From Gamsiella multidivaricata (taxonomy: Eukaryota > Mortierellomycota > Mortierellomycetes > Mortierellales > Mortierellaceae), in assembly GCF_025024155.1 (NCBI RefSeq), contig NW_026251724.1, positions 434,001 to 498,000 of the forward strand: a DNA stretch of 64,000 bases. Reading direction: 5' to 3'. A model generated the notes under the pieces. That model did no database searches and had not been told where the DNA came from. It was given only the letters and a program-made list of their open reading frames with translations. A program made the position numbers and the translations under genes. Shown here piece after piece: positions 46,585 to 59,990 of this stretch (within the stretch, counting starts at the first letter, position 1; every line of letters starts with the position of its first letter).

Positions 46585-46717
46585 CTAAACATTAAATCAA
46601 GTAGTGTTAAAAATGTTAAATTATATCCTAGATACTCCAACTATCGACGCAATTGATAAGTGTGTGTAAAGTACCGAAGTATAGCCCGTTAATAGACGCA
46701 AGAACCGGACCGATGAT

Positions 46718-47450
46718 TCAAAGCAAGGCATGGGCTGACCAGTCGACGTATGGATTGACATGTTGCTCGATGGCCATAGCGGCTAGTATGCCACAGGATC
46801 CGCTGTCCTGCTGCTTTGGGGTCAAGAAAGGCAGGACATTCTTGCTGGCTTTCCTCCACTTGGGAAGGTCCTCGGCAGGCGGGTCCATCCACTTCACTAA
46901 AGCGTAGATTGCTTCATGCGGTACAGGCCAGCCAATGGAGTCCCCAAAGAGGACCTGATACTTCTTGAGGTCAAGGCATACAACGCCACAGTGTTGTCCC
47001 ATATAAGCAATCGCGAACAGCTTTTTGGCGCGTCCACCCCTGGTTTGCTCCTTCTCGCGTCCCAGACCTTAGAATTAGGCCATATATATGAAGAAGGCGC
47101 AAATAAGTACTGGCCACCCTGTTCATAGGAACGATCGAAGAACGCCTGAATACCACTAACCGCCTCGTCATCAAGCCATTCTTCCTTAGCAACTAATAGG
47201 ACAGACTTGAGATTGATATGCGATTGAGGAAAGAAGGTAGGGGAGAACACCTTCTGATATGGTTTGTGCTCCATAATTATAGTCAAGAACCACGCAGTAA
47301 AGTCAGCGTCCAGTTGGCGGACGGTGAGCTCAATCCATCTCGCCACACTCTGGAGGGTTTCAGTAAATGTTCTTGTGGAATCAACCTTAGAATAATGCCC
47401 AGACAGGGAAGATGGTAATGCTGTGTTGGCAATAATTCATCCACGCAGAA
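46718..47450 (-). pseudogene. Ulp1-like (C48) cysteine protease frame beside the MULE
   Basis: Two overlapping minus-strand frames together cover a SUMO-protease-like domain. The upstream one reads KSVLLVAKEEWLDDEAVSGI and IQAFFDRSYEQGGQYLFAPS. The downstream one reads AYMGQHCGVVCLDLKKYQVL, then FGDSIGWPVP and PKQQDSGSCGILAAMAIEQ. The His of GQHCG, Asp of GDS, Gln of KQQDS and Cys of GSCG match the C48 catalytic set. The frames meet in the A5 run near 47022-47026 (GCGCCAAAAAGCTG), so a one-base shift, or less likely an intron, separates them. There is no ATG-rich promoter space; its 5' end overlaps the nuclease-like pseudogene. Ulp1 domains are known passengers or partners of some plant MULEs, so it was probably carried by the same element. 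Confidence 0.7.
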
Positions 47451-48437
47451 CTTCTCAGCATGGGGCCGGAGGGACTGAGTACCCCAGCGACGACGCACAT
47501 TTCCGCAATATCATCCAACAGTACCACAAGACAAACACAAGGACATTAACAGTGGCGCTGGAGACACCGACCAAGAAGCACACTGACTTCACGCTCGTGG
47601 AGGTTAACAATCTATACGAGATATCGAACCTAGAGACGCCCGGCATACTCGACCTTACTCCATTTGAGGGTGTCTCAACAGAGGCACTGGAATCAGACCT
47701 GCACAACGAGTCACTACGGAGGCTGCTCGATGAGCTTGACTCACGCATCCGCGCCATACCAGCAGACACTTTCAACGAGGCTACATGCTCTGCCTATGTA
47801 TGCTCGTTCCTCACGCAGGCTGTTCTAGTCTTCAATGGCGAGCTGACGCTTGCACCTGAGAGACCGCTCCGAGGCAGACATGGTCATGGCAAGGTCGTCT
47901 GCTCCATCGAGTCTCTCGCCAAAGATGGTGCGAGACACGTACTGAGCGTCACAGAGGCGGAGCATGAGGACTACCGCAAGGGCGTGGCGTAGAATCTTGT
48001 GCAGCTGGAGTTATCATTGACTGTGAGGAAGCGCAAGCGCGGCAATGACGACGGTGGCGATGGAGAGCTAGAAGAGGACAAATCCGTCCCCATGAGAGCA
48101 TATGGCATTGCCACAGATGCTGCCTACTGGTACTTTGTGGAATGGAGTATCGACCAATCGCAAGAGTCATCATCTGGGGACCAGGATATCGAGGCTGGAT
48201 GACATAGTCAACTACAACAAGAGCACGTGGAGAGCCGAAGCCGAATCTCTATTGGGTCAGATCATATGGCTCATGAGGAAGATGCACTCTGAGATATCCA
48301 GGGGCGAGCTCAGACACAAGAGTCAGAAGAACAGTAGAGATGGCAGCGATGGTCGCGCACTCGAGCCTATGAGCAAGATTCAATGCACCAAGAGCACAGC
48401 CCACAATGCATTGCTTGCTGCGCAAATAAAAAATTAG
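47423..48437 (+). pseudogene. Nuclease-like accessory protein (PD-(D/E)XK-type), broken
   Basis: One reading frame runs 47423-47992 and resumes directly after a TAG. The text around the stop reads LSVTEAEHEDYRKGVA, stop, NLVQLELSLTVRKRK; the usual residue there is Gln, so CAG to TAG is likely. It continues MRAYGIATDAAYWYFVEWSID, then shifts frame near 48175-48200 to SRLDDIVNYNKSTWRAEAES and LLGQIIWLMRKMHSEI. This architecture matches a protein type I know from Mortierella and Rhizophagus accessory genes, related to Crinkler-associated restriction-endonuclease-like domains. Active relatives have an E-x-K; here the pattern is TEAEHED, so the Lys seems lost too. The 5' end is not defined. Confidence 0.6.
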
Positions 48438-49218
48438 CTTCGTTCTCGATGTGAGGGATTGTTTTCACGTACACTAGGAACAGAGCCAGAACACTGACCC
48501 ATGCACATGCAACGCTAATTAGAATGGCTATGGGAGTCATCATGATGAGGAGGACGAAGATGAAGATGGCAGTAATTCGCCTAGCGAAGTGACGCATCCA
48601 AGAGGCAGAGAATGAGAAAAAGGTCGCGTATCTAACAATCTATTTTTTGACTAGTTCCAAAAAGAAAGTTAATTCATTCTCCAAAAATTTGCGCAGGCAC
48701 TTTTTGTCGCGGACTCTTATCTGTCTATACTTTGCACTTTGCAATGAACACTGTTGGATGGAGCTTGCCAAAGATAACCTGACCTCATCACTCACTGACT
48801 AACTCGATCTAACTGTACATTCTCCAACTCCAGCTATTCCTCGATTCTAATCCATCTTCCCATTGCTTGGATAACACGGTGTCCCCGTAAGACCACCTAT
48901 CTGGGACCACTAAGACTCGATATGATGGAGCGACTGGGAGGATGTCAAGTTCTTAAAATATCAGAGAACCGTGGCTAAAGGGTGATTTTCGCGCACAACA
49001 GGCCACGCGGCCATTGATTTGAAATACGGGTCCGTTGCGTAGTCGGATTAAAAATGATGTCTCAGACTACCGCATTTGGTTCGCATTATGCATTATGCAT
49101 TTACACCCTCTGGTAATGGTTTTGCCACCCGAGAGATATAAAAACTTTAAAAACTATCCCACTATTCCTCTATTCCACTTCTCTCTTCTCCAACGCGTCT
49201 TCTTTTTACACAGCGACA
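48438..49218. other. Spacer with the aldo/keto reductase promoter
   Basis: No gene recognised between the island and the reductase. Confidence 0.5.
49137..49144 (+). promoter_or_regulatory. TATA-like box of the aldo/keto reductase gene
   Basis: TATAAAAA about 75 bp before the ATG, followed by a C/T-rich initiator-like stretch (TTCCACTTCTCTCTTCTCC). Confidence 0.5.
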
Positions 49219-50844
<1,626 letters not shown>

Positions 50845-50911
50845 GGTAGCTGAAATGCAGACAAAATGTACTTAGGAGCGGGTGATTGCTCAAGCTGCTA
50901 TTTAAATACTC

Positions 50912-53900
50912 TTACTCGTTATCAATTGTACTCGGCTTTCTTTTTTTGATGCTACGATTCTCCTCCTCTCTCGAGTCGTCCTTCCATTCACTGCCTTTGC
51001 GCTCCTCTGGAGCAACATTGGAATGACTTCTCTTTCCAGGATTCACCTTCATCCTCCAGCTCATAGCATCAAAGAACATTACGCCAGATCGGGCGAGTCT
51101 TCGGTAGTGTTTTGGTCGCCAATGGAACCCGCGACGCAGCAAACCTGTAGTTGTAATTCGCTGTTTACTCAATTCTTTTTTCCGTGTTCTCTTACCGTCG
51201 TCGTCCTGCTCGCGTACCAACCTCTTCTTTGCCCTCTTCGCCTCTTGAGCGCCCCGCTCGTCCTCTTCATTGCGGCGCTTTTTCTGCTCCTGGTGTTGGA
51301 ATTTGATCTCCATGTCTTTGGATGAAGCTGGTGATGATGTGACCTCAGGGAAAGATGGACCAGGGCTGCCATTTGGCTTGGACTCTGATACAACATCCGA
51401 GCCAAGGGATTCGGGTCCATTAGGCGACGACTGGGGGGATTCAGTACTTGACATGGATGATGGAGATATAAGTGCCACTACAGGAGTAGAAGAACGCTGA
51501 GATGAAGGTGACCTCCTATTCTCGACCGAATGGACGCTTCGGTGCCTGGATGGGTGACGATGGTAGGGGTCTGTGACGATTCTGATGTTGATGGTTTGAA
51601 CAGCACGTCGCGGACGCTTTGCAACATGAAAATGGTCTTCAATATCTTCCTCATTACCGCGCTCTTCTTGTGGGCTATTCTCGTCCAGAGCATAGCGCGT
51701 GCGCTTCAACAATAGTCCTGCTTGAATAGAAATGTCATCAAAGTGTTCCTCGAAAGGAGCCGTAGGTCGTGAAATATATAGCATTTGCTCGCTTGACGAC
51801 GCCTCCTTACAATTACCATTGTCGACTTTGCTAGTGGTTTCACCGGATCGCTTGCTAATTTTAGGGCTTGGGTATCCTTTGCGACTCGAGTTATCGTTGT
51901 CGTTGATGCCATCGTGCGGACGGCCTGTCGGTTGATGGGAAGAAGTATCGCCGTCTTCGTGCTTCACACGTTTTTCTTTACGAGCAGCGACGAATTCCCC
52001 GTGGTCGGGGAGCATATCTTGTTCGGAGATAGAGTCTGGTGCAGGAGATTTGAAGGCGTCGCAGGAAGAATTGGCGGCACCTTGCTCAATGACTGCAGAC
52101 GAGGAATGATCCGATTGATCCGGTCCATCGTTTTCCAGCTTTCGTTCTGCATCTGCTGATCTCCGGCTGTCGCCATTGTCTGTATTCCGAGTACTAGACT
52201 TGGACCTAATATTCCCGCTTTGATCATGGCCCGTGTCACTCTGCGCAGTATTCGCAGTATCTTAAAAAAAAAAGTTAGGTGCTTCATCCAATTAAGATAT
52301 GCTCAACATATCCTTATCTTCACGACCGGAATAGTCAACCTTACATCTAGAAAGAGCCTTGCCGCTGTTATCCTCTGGCGCTGCTTTAGGATGAGGACTA
52401 CATGTTGAAACATCAATGGTGGCTGACTGCTGAGTGGTTTCCTGCTGCTTTAGGGATGCAAGGGTAGCTTGGTCAGACATAGAAGAGGCACCGAAACTAC
52501 CAATTGCCGTTCGCTTTCTCGGGGTAGTAATTTTGCACCCCATAGGGTCACTCGCTATAGGTTGCGAAGGGGATAGTTCGGGCACACCATTGACGTTCAA
52601 TGCAGGAGCAGGAGCAAGAGCAGGAGCAGGAGCAAGAGCAGGAGCAGGAGGAAATCCAGAGGCGGATGTAGAAAAAGATGTAGGCATTATGGACTTGAAG
52701 TTGGGAAGTGTGGACGGTGAATCCGACTGGTCAAGGGTACTCGATGCCTGCGTCGTATTAGGGGTCATCTGTGGTGATGGCGCTGGTGGTGGTGTGAATG
52801 TAAACTTTGGCTGGGCAGACGAGTGAGCCGCTGTCGGTGGTTTCCCAAGCCCATTCGATGCCTGTACCTGTGACCCAGAAGGAGAAGGCCTCTGAACCTG
52901 TACTGGCTTTGGTAACCTCGGCACACACTCGATCAAGTGCCTCTGCCCCAATTCCATAATCACAATTCCAAACTCAAACCGCGCCGCCTTGGTTGCCGCA
53001 TCAAAACTTAACTGCGTCAGCGTCGCCGCGGTAGCCGGGTCCGGATGCGAGGGCATATAATGCCACTGTGCAATTGCTCTAGCAACCTCTTCGTCCGATA
53101 CGTTCGTAGGGTTTCTATATCCGTAAAACGCATAGACCTGGTCCATCACACCAGTGTTGGGACCAACGTGGCGTATGCAGTATCGGAGATGGGCTTGGCC
53201 GTATCTGATGATAACCGCGCCAAAGCTGAAGGACGTTTTTTCATTTGCTGCCATGAAGTCGAGGTAGGCAAGGATGGCGGCGAGGGTAGGATCCGGGTGC
53301 ATGGGTCTAAATTTCCATTCAACGACGGCTGCATCTTTGGCGAGGCTCATCTCAACTTCGGGGCCATTGTGCATGAAAACGTAAGGCTGGGTAGTCGAAT
53401 TGGCGGGCGGTCGCCATGTAAAGTTGGGAGTTGAACCAAGCTGTGGTGTCGAGGTAGAGGATGTAATCGGTTGGGAGTATGGAGACGAACATGACACACT
53501 ACACCCGCGCCTGTACCCTTTCCTGATGCGGCCATTCCTGTTGTATCTGTGATCCACCCCCAAACTAGGCTTAGCAGGTGTGTAAACAGGTGGAGCTGCG
53601 ACAAGTACCCCCGGTGGAGTAAAGTTTACGTTTATAGTCGCCTTCGAGGTACGCTTGAGCTCCTTTCCCTTCTTGCGCAGCTGGGACTTATTGTACTTGT
53701 TAAACCTTGAGGAGATGTTTCTCTGGACAGACGGTTTCGGGGTCGGTACAAGAGTTGAAGTAGGAGCAGGTCCCTGAGATGATTGCTGTTGCTGGTCTGG
53801 ATGCTTAGGTAGTTGCTGTTGCTGTTGCTGTGCATTTTGCTGATTCAGATCCTTTAGTTTTATGCCATAAAACTCGGTCATGGCCTGCAGCAACGCTTCC

Positions 53901-54808
53901 TTGAACACCTGTTTTTGTCTCTCCTCCAGGTCTCTCAACTTTGCCTGGAGTTCTCGGTGCAGCTCCGCCTGCCAGCACGAAATTCGCTGGTTCTGTTCAA
54001 AGCTGTTGAGCTCCAGTGCTCTCATCTCTTCGTGATGGAATACATTCTGACAATGTTCGAGGGTTCGACCGATTGAGATACCTATTTGTTCCATCATCTG
54101 CTGGACGTCGTGCCCAGTCAACCCCGGGGCTGCTAGGGTAGCAGGAATTGAGCCAGGAGGTTGAGGAGTTGGAGTTTGGGCTGAAGGCTGTGGTGGGGAA
54201 GAGGAAGGAGGACCAGATGGTGCCGACGAAGCCGTCGGGGTCGATGGCACCGCAATGAAGGTGTTATTGTTTAATGTTGATGCGCTCGCACTTGCGTTCG
54301 CGTTGACCGTGTTGGCATTCGCATTCGAGTCCATGCTCGCGTTGGCACTCGTAGTAGTGCTCAAGGTATTCAGTGCGGGTGTACTCTGTGCTGCAGAGAT
54401 AGCCTGTGGCCTTCTTTTCTGCTCAACAAGCATTTCCTGCACCTCCGACCGGACCAGACCAAGGAAACCGTCAAGAATCTCATCCAGAATACCTGGGTTG
54501 AGGTTTGTTGTGACCGAATTCGAGCCACTTGAGCCGCTGGAGCATACGGAGTCAGAGCTGGTCGAGGATGAGCTGGAGAGGTAGTGTGAAGCAACGCCAG
54601 AGGGTCGAATTGCTCGGCTGAGCCTTTTGGTAGTTTTGCTCCGTCGGATTCGTGGAGCTCTGGGATGGGACGGACGAGGGCTGGTCTTATGTCCTCTTTG
54701 GTAACTTGATGTGGAAGAAACAGGAGTGGGCATGGGAGAGTTTGAAGCAGTGGAGAGCTGCAGTAGGTCGCAGATGAGTTTGCGCAGGGTAGCCTGCGGG
54801 GAGAGCAT
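50912..54808 (-). CDS. Large disordered protein with a duplicated W-HPDP domain, function unknown
   Basis: Two minus-strand exons: 54808 to about 52330, and about 52260-50912. The junction is near 52260-52330; a donor after TCCG or GTC gives the right phase. Roughly 1200 residues. The N-terminal part is Ser-rich, then Asn/Ala- and Pro-rich, followed by a coiled-coil segment (QRISCWQAELHRELQAKLRD, then LEERQKQVFKEALLQAMTEF). Two copies of a ~54-residue module follow: EWKFRPMHPDPTLAAILAYL with FSFGAVIIRYGQAHLRYCI, and QWHYMPSHPDPATAATLTQL with FEFGIVIMELGQRHLIECV. A (APALAP)n repeat and a Lys/Arg/Glu-rich C-terminus with nuclear-localisation-like clusters (KRAKKRLV) complete it. I do not recognise the module. 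The 3' end is convergent with the reductase gene, 67 bp away. Confidence 0.75.
52914..53074 (-). repeat. W-HPDP module, copy 2
   Basis: Encodes IAQWHYMPSHPDPATAATLT onward to ECVPRL. About 40 percent identical to copy 1 by eye, without gaps. Confidence 0.7.
53165..53326 (-). repeat. W-HPDP module, copy 1
   Basis: Encodes VVEWKFRPMHPDPTLAAILA onward to YCIRHV. Shared positions include W, HPDP, AA, L, F-FG-VI, GQ-HL and C. Confidence 0.7.
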
Positions 54809-55265
54809 TTTTTTTTGTTTGAGTGGATGTTACTTTATTCTAATGTCTTTTATTTTTTATAATCAATGGTATGGACAATGCTGGGTTGGCTACCCAAGTC
54901 GCTTGCTAGATGCTGGTAATTTATAGATAGAGGATGAAGGGTGTCCACGCTTTCATCTGAACATTTGATGCCATCTACTTGCGAACACGCCTTGAGCATC
55001 GGCGTCCATATTCCTTGCTGATTGCCATCTTACGAGAAGGAAGAGAGAGCTACGCTTTATTAGACCACACTTCACAACTTGATGAAGATTACTAAGATCT
55101 CGAAAGGAATCACGGCTTGGTACCATTGCCCGATCCGGATATCTCCAAATGCTCATTGTGGACAGCGACAGGCATCAGAGATCTTTGTACTGCTTTCCAA
55201 AATAGGCACAGACCAAAAGGCTTTATTTCGGTCGTGGGAACAATGTATGGGGTCAAAACTATATA
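54809..55265. other. Intergenic: promoter of the W-HPDP gene and 3' flank of the acyltransferase
   Basis: About 450 bp, no gene recognised. Confidence 0.55.
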
Positions 55266-58108
55266 TCATGGTGCTAAAGAGCTCTTATAAGTTGTGTTGC
55301 TCTCATTTTCGTCAGTGTCCGACCGAGTCATGCCCTCTAGTCCAAGCCTTTGTTTCCGGCTAACACTCAGTCGACGGGTCACCTCTGCAAAGGGCTTGTC
55401 TCTCGGCAGCTCTGTTAATGCTTCCAGTTTGAAGCCCTCCCCCAGCTGGATCTGACCTGAGGTGAAACTACTTGTCCTACTGCGGTTCCTCGACCGCGAA
55501 CCTTCGCCCACAGTACCATTTCCCGAAGGCGAATTGAGTCCTTCCCATGAAGATGCCCTAGAGCGCCCACGAATTGCTGCTGCTGGATTGAGGAAGAAAA
55601 ACACGTCGTCTGCATCCGAGTCCTCTGCACGCTCCCATTCAAATCGACCGTCCTTGCCCAACCACTGCGCTAATGGCTGTGCTGCAGTGCTAAAGATGGT
55701 CTGAGCAAGATTGGTGCCCGAAGCCGAGCGGCTTGGTCGGTCGTTAGGTGATGGATCAATGATGCGCGTGGAATCGAAATCGGGGTAGATCTCTGGCGCC
55801 AGCTCGTTGATCAAATCCGTGATGGTCTTTTGCAGCTCTGCGCGTGCTTTGCGGAGGTCGTCCATGGTATCCTGCTCGCCAGGAATGATCGAGAGAAAAA
55901 GAGGCCGGATGGATTTCATAATGTCCAGACCCTGTTCACCGAATCGAATGCTGGCATATGTTACAAATGGAATAAGAGCCCAAGCTGCCCAGGCGATCAA
56001 CAGACGTGCCTTGAGAGAGAGATCGAACTGGCCGCAGTAGACAAAGACTAGAACAGAGTATGAAAAGTAGAGGACCGGCATCAATCCGAGCGCAACAAGC
56101 AGCTTCCATGTAGCCAGAACATCTCGTCCTGCGATCTTGACTGTTGAAGCAGCCAATGCCTCTGCGATAAACCAAAAAGTACGATCAGCTCTTGCAATAT
56201 CGATACCAAAAACAGACTGAGTTTTCATAGGCCATATTCAATCATACATACCTTTCGCCTTCTTGTTACTTATGATTCGAGCAACGACGGCAACCGGGAG
56301 GTTCATAAGCGTCCTACAACGATGCCAAGGCAACATCAAGGAATTAGTGGGTGCGATTCCTGCACTTCATACTGTGAAATACACATCAGAGACAGAATAA
56401 ACTCACCCTGGGAGCGCGAGACAGGTCAGGAAAATCATTTGAATCAGTCTTGAGACGAGCAATCCGATAGCATGTCTTCTCGTCGTGCGAATGTTGACCT
56501 GATGATCCCGTAGTCCGTGATAACGCAGCTGCGTGTTGTAATGCATGACTTTATTCTTGGCCTCGATGACCTTTGGATTGTCCTTGAAGTGCATATATCC
56601 GGCGACAAAACGGCGATTTAGCTCCACGACCTGGGAGATCTGAAGCTTACGATGAGTGGGCTTGTATAAACGGCGAGCAGCTTGGATAACCTGTAACAAA
56701 GTAGAGGAGAATATTGTATTAGCTTTATCAGTATAACACAAGAGATTCAACTTTGCACACCCATAAGGTTCATACCATCAATGTCTCATAATCCGGTGCG
56801 TTGAGGGTGACGCCTCGAAGGGCCTCGTAGATGATATCCAAGAGTTTGCCACAAGCCCCACGCTTATCGGCGCCTCCTTTCTTGTACATCTCGACTAACT
56901 CCGGGGCAACTGTCAACGGTTCGCCAAACTCGACGACAGCGCGGGATCGGAACCGATGTGGATGGAAGTAATTGAGACCACAGCAAACGATCTTGAGATC
57001 CAAATTTGGATTGGCGGCCAACGCTCCCAGAGCCATGATCGTGACACCAGCTATCAGCAATATTGTTCGTACGAAAGTATAAGATGAGATGATGATATAT
57101 CATCCACACTGATAATGGCTCCATTCACCACATTGTTCATAGAATGGAAACAAAAGAGGCCAAACATACCTTTCAACGGCAACATTTCGGCGCGGTCATG
57201 GGATCCTCCTTCAGGGAAGATACCTACACAGTGTCCTGCATTCAGTCGCTCAAACACAGTCTTGTAGACATTGGTCTGATCCATGTGCGGCAGACACTTG
57301 TAGGCTGTACCCTCCGCCCTCGATAGCAGCTCCAATGCCTTGAGCTCTTTGAATTCTTTCTTAACAATCAACTCCGTGTCCGAAATGATTTCTGCCACAA
57401 TCGCGGAACCGACATCCTTGGGCAATTGGATAATGTCGTTCACCATGAGCTCCTTTGTGAATTTAGATCCGATTCCAGTGATGCGAAGAGGATCCCCAAC
57501 TCGATTCATCAGTTTGATGATTCCAGATCCGACCTTTGCAAGGTCCTGTGGGCGTTCGACAGGAACTAAGCAAGACAAAGTGGGTTGGATCAGTTATCAA
57601 TTGGCTAAAAGATACCCATTACGGTAAATCGAGGCATGGAGTCGTACAAAGATAAACTGAAGAATGAAGCAGGGCAGGGGAGGAGGGGCAAGCAATTGAT
57701 CGCTTCTGGTGACCACAGTGGTGTAGATGCGACATGTTACTGTTGGTAGAAGCACCTACTGGCATTCATTGACCGGGCGAAGGCTCCTATCCAAGGGCGA
57801 TCCATGGACTTTTTGGCGGCAAGAAACGAGACCCTCCTGCCACACTCTCGCATTAGCACGAGAGGGTCCACGAACTATGAGGTGAATTGTAACAGCGATT
57901 AGTCTACACTCCTTACTCACATCCTCATTCCATGTAATGAACAATGAATTGCAATGGTGGTTACTTGGTTGGCATGGGGAGCGGCGACAAAGATCACGGG
58001 TCCCTTTTTGGGGATCTTGTGTGCGCCCCGTGGTCGAATCTCTCTGAAGAAGATGTCGAGCATAATGGTGAAGAAGAATGCCACGAAGTCGTAGATCTGG
58101 AGAGCCAT
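55266..58108 (-). CDS. Glycerol-3-phosphate / DHAP O-acyltransferase (Gpt2/Sct1 type)
   Basis: First step of phospholipid and triacylglycerol synthesis: acylates sn-glycerol 3-phosphate or DHAP at the ER membrane. Minus-strand exons 58108-57965, 57874-57760, 57565-57170, 57050-56776, 56690-56407, 56313-56252 and 56161-55266 join in frame to 723 residues, the size of yeast Gpt2/Sct1. The PlsC catalytic motif HANQFVD (H-x4-D) lies at about residues 45-51 and is split by intron 1. IFPEGGSHDR at about 203-212 is motif III; the RPQD stretch and ALAASTVKIAGRDVLATWK are also typical. An N-terminal TM segment (YDFVAFFFTIMLDIFF) and two further TM pairs (LLVALGLMPVLYFSYSVLVF; LIAWAAWALIPFVTYASI) anchor it. 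The Ser/Arg-rich C-tail (RGRSRASSWEGLNS) suggests phosphoregulation, as known for yeast Gpt2. Confidence 0.94.
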
Positions 58109-59040
58109 GGCGAATGTGAATCACTCTTCCAAAGGGCGTAAAGGGGGGAGGGGGAGGTCAGAGAAGAAGAGGAGTGTAAGAAAGAGAGAGGTGAAGTTGC
58201 GGGGGGTGAAAAGTATCTGCGATGATGTCAATTGGTGAAGCGAAAAGTGTGGAGAGGAGCCACACAGGAAATGGGGTATCATTTGGTGACACGAGTTTAG
58301 AGCGCAAATGACCATGCCCATCCGGATATGGGTATATTACACCCAGAACAGTCATGTCCATTAACTGAGTGTTTGTGAGGTTAAACACTCAAGCTGGCTC
58401 CAGCAATCTGCTCCAGCATACGACCAGACCGTACTTGTAGCGAGTGGCCAGCTCTACATCCACTCAATACAAACCATTTGTTAGAAGTGCTCGCCTTGGG
58501 TGCACTGGAGGCTGGGAGTATACACCCGCAATGTCTCAGTAAGGAGCCCGAAAGCATTGCAGACAAAAGAAGTACTCGCTGCAAGAAACGACAATGATTA
58601 ATATGCATGTTAGGGCATGTGCGGTCAGGCCATCCAAAGAGCTCGATGCGAAATGATTGTGTGTTACAGACACAATGAGCAATCGACATGGCCAATGCTT
58701 ACTTTCACCAGCCATGTAAAGACCCACCAACGATAGCTATCCCCCCGGCTCTACAACGTCACTGAGGACCCTATTGAGCAGATGGTAGGGCTTTACAGTT
58801 CGTTTCCATCGTTATTTTGGAGGATCGACATCGCTACAAAGCTTTGACATTTCTTCTTCACCACCCTTGTATCTCGCTGCTGAATCAACTTTTTGCACAT
58901 CGGAACACACCGTTGTCTTCTCAAGCACCAGTCTGCTTACACTAGCCGCGAGCGTTTTTCTCAAAAACCATTTTCTCATCGAAACCTTGGATGCTGTGGA
59001 AGATGGCTTCGACGACTACGATATACAAGTTGCCAAAGCC
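58109..59040. other. Spacer: acyltransferase promoter
   Basis: No gene recognised. GA-rich stretch at 58140-58190 next to the acyltransferase ATG. Confidence 0.55.
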
Positions 59041-59990
59041 ATGTCCGTGTCTGAAGCCCATGCTACTTCGCCGGACAAGTCATCCATGAGCACCTCAAGA
59101 AAACACCCCTGCCTTGATCCTCTTTCCGAAACTCTGTCCAACGATCTGAAAAAAGAGGAAGAGCCAATAGCCTCGGAGACCTTGGAGATGATTGAGAAGT
59201 TGCAGAAGAAGGTCAAGCTAATCCAGAGCCAGATCAGAGAATTACGAAAGGTCCTGCCTCCCAGCAATACGTTCGTTTAAATCAAATAGCATAAGCGACT
59301 TTCTTGAAAAAGGGTGTCTGTAGAGGAGTGTAGAGCAGTACTTCATTGCTACGGGTTTTGCAAGGGAGAAAAAGAGAACGCGAAACCTTTTACGGCACCG
59401 GATCCTTTTCTACGAACGGCCTATTACATGGGATTCTCACTCAATACCGTCAAGGATATCGTGTTGAGAAAGGATAACGGAGACACTCAAGGCAACCATC
59501 CACGCTACAATCACACTCTATCGTTTGCTTCAGACCTTCGATGAATTGCAACGGAAATGAACACGAAGGGACAAGCTGTTAACGTTAGAATCCTTTTAAC
59601 TGTATCAAGGTTCCAAGCAAGGAAGCGATTCGCTCGTTGATGAAGAAAATAGATTCCCGTTATCAGGATGTCGGGAACACTAGTAATTCTATCGAGGCCG
59701 AGGATATCAAGGCCAAGAGGCGGCACTACCTTCAAGAGCGACGGTCCGACAAGTATAAGGACACCGTGTTTGTGTATTTGGACGAATCCTGCTGTAACCA
59801 GAACCATGTCAACAACAAGGTTGCTTTTTCTCAGATAGAAGAACTCATGTTCTGTTTTCATTTTGTCCTCGGCAGTCCTAGTTCAAGGGCAAGCGGTACT
59901 GGATTGGGAGCCACGGGTTTGAACGATGCCACGGGCTCTCTCAAAGCGAAATGGGAATTATGACGAATATGGTCAGTGCTGTGGTATTTT
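59041..59990 (+). pseudogene. Degenerate DDE-type transposase remnant
   Basis: Successive fragments in different frames. A Lys/Glu-rich coiled coil (MIEKLQKKVKLIQSQIRELR) is followed by a helix-turn-helix-like stretch (DPFLRTAYYMGFSLNTVKDI). Then come SRYQDVGNTSNSIEAEDIKA and the catalytic strand KDTVFVYLDESCCNQNHVNN. Past a frame change, FKGKRYWIGSHGFERCHG follows. VYLDE with a preceding basic helix is typical of DDE-superfamily endonucleases common in Mortierella-type genomes. No complete catalytic triad or terminal repeats were found, and the element seems cut at both ends. Some breaks could be introns, so a decayed host gene derived from a transposase remains possible. Confidence 0.55.

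Noticed and set aside
41820..48920. Terminal inverted repeats of the MULE
   Set aside because: I compared the GTGTGAGAC/CACGGGG-rich left end with sequence near 48880-48930 (CACGGTGTCCCCGTAAG) but found no convincing long inverted match by eye.
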